5,152 nt of DNA from an uncultured Victivallaceae bacterium. Lineage in GTDB: Bacteria; Verrucomicrobiota; Lentisphaeria; Victivallales; Victivallaceae. The notes under the pieces were generated by a model. The model searched no databases. It saw nothing but the letters and a program-made list of their open reading frames with translations, and was not told the DNA's origin. This document shows, piece after piece, positions 1-5,045 of this stretch. Each line of letters begins with the position of its first letter. Positions within the stretch are counted from its first letter, which is position 1. The DNA is taken from contig CAKUKT010000205.1 in NCBI GenBank assembly GCA_934663655.1, positions 1 through 5,152 on the forward strand, in the 5' to 3' direction. A program made the translations under genes and the position numbers.

Positions 1-341
1 GAGGAGAGGAGTTTCTGTCGCAACTTCCGGCGGCGGTTGAACTTGCCCGTTGCGGGGTGGCAGCTGAACTTTTCCGTCTCCGCAATGGCCGGATGCCGGA
101 ACGACTTGATGAACTTGTACCGGAATATCTGTCGGAACTTCCAGTTGACCCTGACCGGGGAGTGCCGGCGGAATTGAGTTGCGGTCCGCAGGTCGTCGAA
201 CTTGATTTCCCGCGCGCCTATCCCGGCGAATGGGGAGGAGATCATGGCGGGAAAGTGTTGTTGACCGCACCGGGATGCAGATTTTTCTTCCCCGGCCGGG
301 AAGAGGGGGATTTCCTCCTGCTGCCGCCGCGTTCGCATTGA
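1..341 (+). CDS. C-terminal part of an unrecognised protein, cut by the left window edge
   Basis: The frame is open from base 3 to the TGA at 339-341. The in-frame GTG at 57 has no convincing ribosome binding site, and the residues before it (GEEFLSQLPAAVELARCG) read as normal protein, so the true start most likely lies outside the window; about 112 residues are visible. The segment VAAELFRLRNGRMPERLDELV followed by PEYLSELPVDPDRG matches a pattern I know from hypothetical proteins of Planctomycetes, Verrucomicrobia and Lentisphaerae: a helix with 'A..LFR..NGR.PE.L.ELVPEYL..LP.DP', after which a short beta-rich tail closes the protein. The tail here is rich in Gly, Pro and Phe and ends in PPRSH. 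No catalytic motif or membrane segment is visible in this part. The biochemical function is unknown and I assign none. No intrinsic terminator follows; a 5-bp GGCGG/CCGCC stem at 377-391 lacks a T-run. Confidence 0.75.
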   Translation, partial: GEEFLSQLPAAVELARCGVAAELFRLRNGRMPERLDELVPEYLSELPVDPDRGVPAELSCGPQVVELDFPRAYPGEWGGDHGGKVLLTAPGCRFFFPGREEGDFLLLPPRSH

Positions 342-670
342 CGGCCTGGAAATGATCCGGATGGTGCCGGGGAAGAGGCGGCAATCCCGCCGGAAACAGA
401 AACGGTCGCCAGTAATTTTGGATCAATATAATTTCCGGGTCTCCCGAATATATGTCGATGAGCTGATATCGGCGTACCGTTGATTGCATCATTATGACTT
501 TGCCTGGTTGATTTGCTGTGATTCCCGGTTCTGCTTCGCCAGGTGGCGATCGGTTGATTTTGTTGAGCTTCATTGGTCTGCCGGAGCGGCAGCGGGTTGC
601 CGGGTTGCGCGAACGTCGGATTACGGATCGGCCCGGGACTGGAAGAGGCGGTTTCATTTTGATGAACTCA

Positions 671-710
671 TATCGAAAAAATTTTCAAGTAGCGCTTGAA
701 TTATCGAAAA
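671..710 (+). repeat. Direct repeat TATCGAAAA x2, spaced 31 bp
   Basis: TATCGAAAA occurs at 671-679 and again at 702-710. The start-to-start distance is 31 bp, close to three helical turns, so both copies face the same side of the DNA. The upstream copy lies in front of the candidate -35 box and the downstream copy lies in the spacer of the candidate promoter at 696-723. Same-face direct repeats are typical of activator half-sites such as AraC-family sites. That role is inference, since no regulator gene is present in the window. Confidence 0.35.
684..700. promoter_or_regulatory. Dyad TTCAAG-N5-CTTGAA overlapping the -35 box
   Basis: Perfect 6-bp arms TTCAAG (684-689) and CTTGAA (695-700) flank the centre TAGCG, and the right arm overlaps the candidate -35 hexamer TTGAAT at 696-701. 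The AGCGCT core in the right half recalls LacI-family operators. Six-base arms are expected by chance in 5 kb at some spacing, so the position within a promoter is the main argument for function. Confidence 0.3.
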
Positions 711-723
711 CGGAGGGTATATT
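696..723 (+). promoter_or_regulatory. Candidate sigma70-like promoter of the oxidoreductase gene
   Basis: The -35 candidate TTGAAT (696-701, four of six consensus bases) is followed by a 16-bp spacer and the -10 candidate TATATT (718-723, five of six). Transcription would start near 730 and leave a 5' leader of roughly 70 bases before the ATG at 804. The same -10 hexamer and the same 16-bp spacer occur in the divergent promoter of the sulfur-transfer gene at 4767-4794, which supports both calls. Confidence 0.45.
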
Positions 724-724
724 A

Positions 725-747
725 CTTTGTAATCGCGGTTAACAAAG
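725..747. promoter_or_regulatory. Near-palindrome at the expected transcription start, possible operator
   Basis: The arms CTTTGT (725-730) and ACAAAG (742-747) are perfect complements. Two more pairs match further in (732/740 and 734/738), giving an odd-length 23-bp imperfect palindrome centred on 736. It begins one base after the candidate -10 box, where a bound repressor would block initiation. The general form, AT-rich arms round a CG-containing centre, suits LacI/GalR-type operators, but no such regulator is in view. Confidence 0.35.
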
Positions 748-785
748 CGTGAGAATGTTAGTTCCAGAGATCACAATAGTTGTTC

Positions 786-792
786 AGGGAGG
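786..792 (+). promoter_or_regulatory. Ribosome binding site fixing the oxidoreductase start
   Basis: AGGGAGG is strongly complementary to the 16S rRNA 3' end and lies 11 bases before ATG 804, slightly longer than ideal. It lies inside the extension that a TTG start at 780 would create, so it argues for the ATG. Confidence 0.7.
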
Positions 793-803
793 AACAAGAG
801 ATC

Positions 804-2129
804 ATGTCCAGAAAACGTTATGCAGTGGTAGGAACCGGCAACCGCTCCCAGATGTACATTGAGGCGGCCGCCCGTACATTCAGCGATCAGGCTGAACTCG
901 TTGGCCTCTGTGACATCAACCCCGAGCGTCTCGAGTATTACAATCGTTTTCTGCGGGAACGGTGTGACAATCACGCTCCGGTGCCCCTCTTCGGCGCCGA
1001 TCGCTTCGACGAAATGGTGACCACTGTCAAACCGGATGTGGTCATCGTCACCAGCATTGACCGTACCCACCATTACTATGGCTGCCGGGCGATGGAACTT
1101 GGCTGTGATGTGATCAGCGAAAAGCCGATGACAATTGACGCGGAGAAGTGTCAGCAGATCATCAATACTCAGAAGCGTACCGGCCGCAGCTACCGGGTCA
1201 CTTTCAATTATCGTTATGCTCCGCGCCATGTCAAGGTCAAAGAACTGCTGATGCAGGGAATCTGCGGTGAAATTACCGGGGTCCATTTCGAGTGGTTGCT
1301 GGATACCAGCCACGGTGCGGATTACTTCCGGCGCTGGCACCGCAACAAGTGCAATTCCGGGGGGCTGCTCATCCACAAGGCGACGCACCATTTCGATATG
1401 GTGAACTGGTGGCTTGACAGCATTCCGGAGACGGTTTTCGCGATGGGTGATTTGAAGTTCTACGGGCGGATCAATGCGGAACGGCGGGGGGTGACTGAGT
1501 TTTACAGCCGTGCCAGAAATAATCCGATTGCCGCGCGAGACCCCTTCGCGTTGCACATTCGTCCGGACGACAAGTTCCACATGGGACTCTACTATAACGC
1601 AGAGGAACACGACGGCTATTATCGTGATCAAAGCGTGTTCGGTGACGGCATTGACATCGAAGACAACATGAGTGTGATGGTACGTTATGCCAACAAGGCG
1701 GTGATGACCTATTCGCTTTGCGCTCACCAGCCGTGGGAAGGTCTCCGGATTGCTTTCAACGGTACTCGCGGACGTCTCGAGTTCAACCATGTTGAACGGG
1801 CGGTGACCCGTCCGGATCAGGATATGAGCGTTTTCGGTCTTGAAGACGAGGGAACCACGGATCCGGTGCGCGGCGCGGTGCCGGATATTGTCTTCCAGCC
1901 GCATTGGGGAAAGACCCAGGTTTTTGAATACCAGGAGGAGACCAGCGGTCATGGAGGCGGAGACAGCCGGTTGCTCCGTAATCTTTTTGTCGGAGTTGAC
2001 GAGGATCCGTATCATCTGGCGGCCGATTTCCATGACGGCGCCAATTCGATACTGGTCGGCATCGGCGCCAATATTTCAATGCGCACCGGTCAGCCGGTAC
2101 AGGTTCAGAAACTGATCCACTGGGATTGA
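804..2129 (+). CDS. Gfo/Idh/MocA-family NAD(P)-dependent oxidoreductase
   Basis: This is a 441-residue cytosolic dehydrogenase of the Gfo/Idh/MocA family, whose members oxidise or reduce sugars, inositols and sugar derivatives with NAD(P). The N-terminal Rossmann fold (about residues 5-125) starts RYAVVGTGNRS, with the glycine-rich turn at 10-15, and has the family EKP motif at 106-108 (SEKPM), where Lys107 is the expected catalytic or cofactor-contacting lysine. The C-terminal alpha/beta domain carries GGLLIHKATHHFDMVNWWL at 186-204; Lys192 and His195/His196 sit where the family's substrate-binding and acid-base residues lie. No signal peptide is present. I chose ATG 804 because AGGGAGG at 786-792 precedes it, and Rossmann strand 1 follows directly; a TTG at 780 would add eight residues but has a poor site. 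Length is normal for the subgroup. The substrate cannot be told from sequence; a role in sugar catabolism is inferred. Confidence 0.93.
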   Translation: MSRKRYAVVGTGNRSQMYIEAAARTFSDQAELVGLCDINPERLEYYNRFLRERCDNHAPVPLFGADRFDEMVTTVKPDVVIVTSIDRTHHYYGCRAMELGCDVISEKPMTIDAEKCQQIINTQKRTGRSYRVTFNYRYAPRHVKVKELLMQGICGEITGVHFEWLLDTSHGADYFRRWHRNKCNSGGLLIHKATHHFDMVNWWLDSIPETVFAMGDLKFYGRINAERRGVTEFYSRARNNPIAARDPFALHIRPDDKFHMGLYYNAEEHDGYYRDQSVFGDGIDIEDNMSVMVRYANKAVMTYSLCAHQPWEGLRIAFNGTRGRLEFNHVERAVTRPDQDMSVFGLEDEGTTDPVRGAVPDIVFQPHWGKTQVFEYQEETSGHGGGDSRLLRNLFVGVDEDPYHLAADFHDGANSILVGIGANISMRTGQPVQVQKLIHWD

Positions 2130-2143
2130 TGACAACTCTGGCG

Positions 2144-2173
2144 GGGAGGCGGGGCTGAAAAACTGCGCCTCCC
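2144..2173 (+). other. GC-rich stem-loop just after the oxidoreductase gene
   Basis: The 8-bp perfect arms GGGAGGCG (2144-2151) and CGCCTCCC (2166-2173) enclose a 14-base loop that is partly A-rich. It starts 15 bases after the stop codon. No T-run follows, so it is not a standard intrinsic terminator. It could stabilise the 3' end of the mRNA or assist termination together with the hairpin at 2229-2261. Confidence 0.4.
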
Positions 2174-2220
2174 GGCATGCGTTGTCCGGCAGAGAGCTTG
2201 AAGTTTTCCGCGGTCACGTA

Positions 2221-2261
2221 ATTTAAAAACGAGCGCTTTACCTTCCGGTATAAGCGCTCGT
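2221..2261 (-). terminator. Intrinsic terminator of the sulfur-transfer gene, possibly bidirectional
   Basis: The perfect 10-bp arms ACGAGCGCTT (2229-2238) and AAGCGCTCGT (2252-2261) extend inward by four pairs (TACC/GGTA, with one bulged base) round a TTCC tetraloop. Read on the minus strand, the stem is followed at once by a run of T (complement of 2225-2228) and then AAATT, 24 bases beyond the stop of the minus-strand gene, which is a classic rho-independent layout. On the plus strand the hairpin is followed only by CTGGTTTTGCG, a weaker U-tract, so it may also stop readthrough from the convergent oxidoreductase gene. Confidence 0.85.
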
Positions 2262-2285
2262 CTGGTTTTGCGGGGGGTAATTTTT

Positions 2286-4682
2286 TCAGATGAAGAGGGT
2301 GCTTCCCGACTTCGCGGCGACGGCCGCGAAGCTGGCTACGCCTGCCACCTCATCGACATCGATCAGCTCTTCACGCGTCAACCCCATGACATTCATGGCC
2401 ATTTCGCAGGCAATGAATTTGACGCCGAGTTCACGCGCCTGGCGAATCAATTCTTCAAGCGAAGGGACATTTTCACGAGCCATAACCCGCCGCATCATCA
2501 TTGTCCCGGCTCCACCCATATTCATTTTTGACAGCTTGAGTTTTCGGCTCCCGCGGGGCAGCATCCAGCCGAACATCCGACTGATCCAGCGTTTGTTGAC
2601 GGAAGGCGCCGGATTTCTGCGCAATACACTCAATCCCCAGAAGGTGAAAAATATCGTCACCTTGTTCCCGGCAGCCGCCATCCCACAGGCAACGATCAGC
2701 GCTGCCAGCGCCTTGTCCAGATCGTTGCTGAACAATATTACCGCCGCTCCTTCGCGATCGGTTCCAGAAGCCGCCGGAACTGGCGCCGGGTTACCGGATT
2801 TTCGGATCACCGCATCGAGTTCGCCGTTGCCGGTCTTCATGGTCACCAGTTCGTTGCCGCTGGACTTCAGCCAGCCGGATAGGTCGGGCGCGAAACTCGC
2901 CGCTGCCAGCAGACGCAACTCCTCTCCCGGCTGGAGCAGATCCATTTCCCGCTTCAATCTGACCACCGGCCCCGGGCAGGCGAGTGCCCTGACGTCAAGC
3001 ACGCGAAGATCCCGGGAAGGTTCCGTAGCGCGGAGGTGGGGCGTTTCCACGGGCGGCGGCTGCGGAGTATAGTGAATGGCCCGGTAAGTATTGAGGCCGC
3101 CGGAGAGATTGTTGCAGTTGAAACCGTGCTGACGGAGCAATCGTTCCGCGACATAGCCGCGCAGTCCGACCTGGCAGAAGACGATGTAACGCTGATTGCG
3201 ATCCAGTTCGGCAAGGTGTGAACGCAGCCGGGAGAGCGGGAGATTTACCGCTCCCGGAATGCTGCCGGAGGAGAACTCCTCGGTTTCGCGCACATCGATC
3301 AGAACACCTTCCGGAAGTGCGTCGGCATATACCGGGTCGGTCAGGCCGTCGAGCATATTCCGGGCAATCATTCCAAGGTAGTTGACCGGATCTCTGGCGG
3401 AGTTGCAGGGGGGCGCGTAAGCAAGTTCCAGTTCCGCCAGCTGCGGAGCCGTACGGCCGCAGCGCATCGCCGTGGCGATCACATCAATCCGCTTGTCAAC
3501 CCCTTTGGCACCGACCGCCTGTGCCCCGAGAATCCTGCCGTCCGGAGCAAAAAGCAGCTTCAGATGCATCATCGCGCCGCCGGGATAATAGGAGGCACTG
3601 CTCGCCGGATGGGTGTAGATTTTCCGGTAGGGAATTTCCAGCTGCCGCAGGCGTCGTTCCGTGAGGCCGACGCTGCCGACGGCAAGGTCGCCCACCTTGA
3701 TGAAGGAGGCGCCGAATGTACCGGAATATACAAGGTTGCCGCCGGCCATGTTGTCCGCGGCAATCCGGGCCTGTTTATTGGCCGGCCCCGCCAGCGGAAT
3801 CGCAGTCGGACTGCCGGTAATCGGATCGATTACCTCAATCACATCTCCGGCGGCAAAGATGTCCGGATCGGAGGTCCGCAGGTGTTCGTCGACGACGATA
3901 TGCCCGCGAGAACCGAGTTTGAGACCGGCCGCGGCCGCGAGTGAACTGTTGGGCTTCACCCCCACGCACATCATCACCAGATCCGCCGGTAATTTCTCTC
4001 CATTCTCCAGAACTACCTGATAAATGCCGTTCTCCCGGTCAAAACCGGTTACCTTGCATCCGAGTTTCAAAGAGATTCCCGAGTTGATGAGTTCCTGTTG
4101 CGGGTAGCTGCTCATCTCCGCGTCAATGGTCGGCAGGATCTGCGGCGCAAATTCGACAACAGTGACCTCCGCCCCCCGGGTACGCAGGTTTTCCGCGACT
4201 TCAAGTCCGATGAAACCGGCGCCGATTACGACTATCCGGCTGGCGCCGGCGTCGAGTGCGGCAATGATGCGGTCCATATCGGGGATCGTCCAGAATTGGT
4301 GAACCAGTTCCGGATCAAGCCCGGGAAGTTTCGGAACCAGCGGTGAAGAACCGGTCGCCAGCAGCAGCTTGTCATAACTTTCCACCTGGTCACCTGCGGA
4401 ATTGCGCAGGGTTACGGTTCGGCCGACAGGATCGATGCCGACGGCTTCGGTGCCGGTGCGGACATCGACATTGAAGCGGGCCGCAAACGCTTCCCGGGAT
4501 ATCACCAGCAGATTTTCCCGTTCCGGGATAACGCCGCCGAGATGATAGGGCAGGCCGCAGTTCGCGTAAGATATGAACGGACCACGTTCCAGCAGAACAA
4601 TCTGCGCATTCTCGTCCAGACGCCGCAGCCGCGCCGCAGCTCCCGCTCCGGCAGCTACCCCGCCGACAATCACGAACTTCAT
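2286..4682 (-). CDS. Four-module CoA-disulfide/persulfide reductase-rhodanese-TusA-DsrE-like fusion
   Basis: This 798-residue FAD enzyme is predicted to reduce CoA disulfide or CoA/thiol persulfides with NAD(P)H and to handle sulfane sulfur. Residues 1-445 form the reductase: FAD-binding VIVGGVAAGAGAAARLR at 4-20, the redox cysteine Cys42 in SYANCGLPY, NAD(P)-binding VVIGAGFIGLEVAE at 151-164, GVKPN at 241-245, FAAGD at 277-280 region, and Tyr365/366 and Tyr422, near the tyrosines known from CoA-disulfide reductases. Residues about 450-535 are a rhodanese with Cys503 in CQVGLRGY. Residues about 560-628 are TusA-like, with Cys569 in the CPGP motif. Residues about 646-798 match the DsrE/F/DrsH-like family, with VTIFFTFWGL (675-684), MNMGGAGTMMM (720-730) and Cys759 in CEMAMNVMG. 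Short Pro-rich linkers separate the modules near 539-548 and 630-640. GGAGAGG (4688-4694) lies five bases before the ATG. No signal peptide or clear membrane anchor is present, so it is probably cytosolic. The substrate is inferred from the family. Confidence 0.93.
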   Translation of the reverse strand: MKFVIVGGVAAGAGAAARLRRLDENAQIVLLERGPFISYANCGLPYHLGGVIPERENLLVISREAFAARFNVDVRTGTEAVGIDPVGRTVTLRNSAGDQVESYDKLLLATGSSPLVPKLPGLDPELVHQFWTIPDMDRIIAALDAGASRIVVIGAGFIGLEVAENLRTRGAEVTVVEFAPQILPTIDAEMSSYPQQELINSGISLKLGCKVTGFDRENGIYQVVLENGEKLPADLVMMCVGVKPNSSLAAAAGLKLGSRGHIVVDEHLRTSDPDIFAAGDVIEVIDPITGSPTAIPLAGPANKQARIAADNMAGGNLVYSGTFGASFIKVGDLAVGSVGLTERRLRQLEIPYRKIYTHPASSASYYPGGAMMHLKLLFAPDGRILGAQAVGAKGVDKRIDVIATAMRCGRTAPQLAELELAYAPPCNSARDPVNYLGMIARNMLDGLTDPVYADALPEGVLIDVRETEEFSSGSIPGAVNLPLSRLRSHLAELDRNQRYIVFCQVGLRGYVAERLLRQHGFNCNNLSGGLNTYRAIHYTPQPPPVETPHLRATEPSRDLRVLDVRALACPGPVVRLKREMDLLQPGEELRLLAAASFAPDLSGWLKSSGNELVTMKTGNGELDAVIRKSGNPAPVPAASGTDREGAAVILFSNDLDKALAALIVACGMAAAGNKVTIFFTFWGLSVLRRNPAPSVNKRWISRMFGWMLPRGSRKLKLSKMNMGGAGTMMMRRVMARENVPSLEELIRQARELGVKFIACEMAMNVMGLTREELIDVDEVAGVASFAAVAAKSGSTLFI

Positions 4683-4687
4683 TTTTT

Positions 4688-4694
4688 CCTCTCC
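4688..4694 (-). promoter_or_regulatory. Ribosome binding site of the fusion gene
   Basis: On the minus strand GGAGAGG stands five bases before the ATG at 4682-4680, and the conserved FAD-binding strand (KFVIVGG) begins immediately at residue 2, so the start is well supported. Confidence 0.75.
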
Positions 4695-4710
4695 AATGGT
4701 ATTGAGGGCA

Positions 4711-4743
4711 GCAACAAAACTTGATAAAGCGAGAAGTTGTTGC
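4711..4743 (-). promoter_or_regulatory. Inverted repeat in the 5' leader of the fusion gene
   Basis: GCAACAA (4711-4717) and TTGTTGC (4737-4743) are perfect 7-bp arms, with a further CTT/AAG match inside after a two-base bulge. In the minus-strand mRNA it would fold between the expected start near 4760 and the ribosome binding site at 4688-4694. It could be a leader hairpin or a second operator. The stem is modest and there is no T-run, so it is not a terminator. Confidence 0.3.
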
Positions 4744-4766
4744 GGCCAGTTTTATGGTTTATTATT

Positions 4767-4794
4767 AATATATCATGATTATTTGATATGTCAA
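4767..4794 (-). promoter_or_regulatory. Sigma70-like promoter of the sulfur-transfer gene
   Basis: Read on the minus strand, a perfect -35 box TTGACA (complement of 4789-4794) is followed by 16 bp and then TATATT (complement of 4767-4772, five of six consensus bases). The surrounding 40 bases are strikingly AT-rich compared with the flanking sequence. Initiation near 4760 would give a leader of about 75-80 bases before the ATG at 4682. Confidence 0.6.
4770..4789. promoter_or_regulatory. AT-rich dyad inside the fusion gene's promoter, candidate operator
   Basis: ATATCA (4770-4775) and TGATAT (4784-4789) are perfect 6-bp arms separated by eight bases. The dyad fills the spacer between the -35 and -10 boxes and touches both. 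AT-rich dyads in this place are bound by ArsR-family sulfide/persulfide sensors such as BigR/SqrR and by other small repressors that control persulfide-detoxification genes in other bacteria. The link here is inference, as no regulator gene is present. Six-base arms alone are not statistically strong. Confidence 0.35.
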
Positions 4795-4928
4795 GCGATA
4801 CGGTATCCCCCGGGAAAACCCGTACGCATAAAACCAGCAAGTCGATCGCGGTTGTCTACGAAGTTCCGTCGGGACTCGTCCCGGCTGAAGCGGCGTGCCG
4901 TTTTTCGGAGATTTTCCGGCGATCATAC

Positions 4929-4956
4929 TTGCATTTACGCGTTGAGGTGGTAAAAT
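4929..4956 (+). promoter_or_regulatory. Weak candidate promoter for the right-edge gene
   Basis: TTGCAT (4929-4934) shares only TTG with the -35 consensus. After a 16-bp spacer, TAAAAT (4951-4956) matches the -10 consensus at five of six positions and is followed by an AT-rich stretch. A start near 4963 would give a leader of about 80 bases. It is the best candidate in this gap but remains weak. Confidence 0.3.
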
Positions 4957-5045
4957 ATATCACCGACAATCCGGGGACGGTTATCTTTCCCGGGGAGATA
5001 AGGTGGTAGTAGTAGCAAACGCCGTCAATTCCAGGAGCGTAAAGG

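Larger units (their letters stand above)
342..803. other. Intergenic region upstream of the oxidoreductase gene, mostly featureless
   Basis: These 462 bases contain no gene I can support. Two overlapping plus-strand frames (484-699 and 518-742) stay open for 71-74 codons, but they lack ribosome binding sites, resemble nothing I know, and overlap the promoter region, so I treat them as chance. A perfect TATAAT sits at 427-432 with no recognisable -35 box upstream. A short CGGG/CCCG hairpin with a three-base loop follows it near 436-446 and has no T-tract. The last ~120 bases, 671-792, hold the candidate promoter, dyads and direct repeats listed separately. Confidence 0.6.
4683..5045. other. 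Divergent intergenic region between the sulfur gene and the right-edge gene
   Basis: This stretch carries the promoter, dyads and ribosome binding site of the minus-strand gene (4688-4794) and the signals for the plus-strand gene at 5046. In between, a plus-strand frame from ATG 4788 to the TAG at 5007-5009 is open for 73 codons, with a fair share of G/C in third positions. It has no ribosome binding site, its ATG falls within the -35 region of the opposite promoter, and its product resembles no family I know, so I do not call it a gene. A short palindrome (CGGGAC/GTCCCG, 4870-4883) and a TAGTAGTAG triplet run (5007-5015) are also present. Confidence 0.5.

Noticed and set aside
377..391. GGCGG/CCGCC hairpin as a terminator for the left-edge gene
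   Set aside because: The stem is only 5 bp and no T-run follows on either strand.
427..432. Perfect TATAAT as a promoter
   Set aside because: No -35-like sequence lies at 16-18 bp upstream, and the start would be some 370 bases before the next gene.
484..742. Two overlapping plus-strand open frames (484-699 and 518-742)
   Set aside because: Neither has a ribosome binding site or a recognisable product, and both run through the candidate promoter and dyads of the next gene.
780..803. TTG at 780 as the oxidoreductase start
   Set aside because: It would place the strong AGGGAGG site inside the coding region and has no good site of its own. ATG 804 begins directly before the conserved Rossmann strand.
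771..2033. 420-codon open frame on the minus strand, antisense to the oxidoreductase gene
   Set aside because: It lies opposite a clearly recognisable Gfo/Idh/MocA gene, has no recognisable domain, and is His-, Val- and Ile-rich, as expected from reading a GC-biased gene backwards. It is a shadow.
2290..3072. 260-codon plus-strand open frame antisense to the TusA/DsrE-like end of the fusion gene
   Set aside because: It is Ser/Ala/Arg-rich low-complexity translation opposite well-conserved domains, with no ribosome binding site. It is a shadow.
4870..4883. CGGGAC/GTCCCG palindrome as an operator
   Set aside because: Arms of six bases with a two-base centre are expected by chance about once in a window of this size, and it does not sit at a promoter element.
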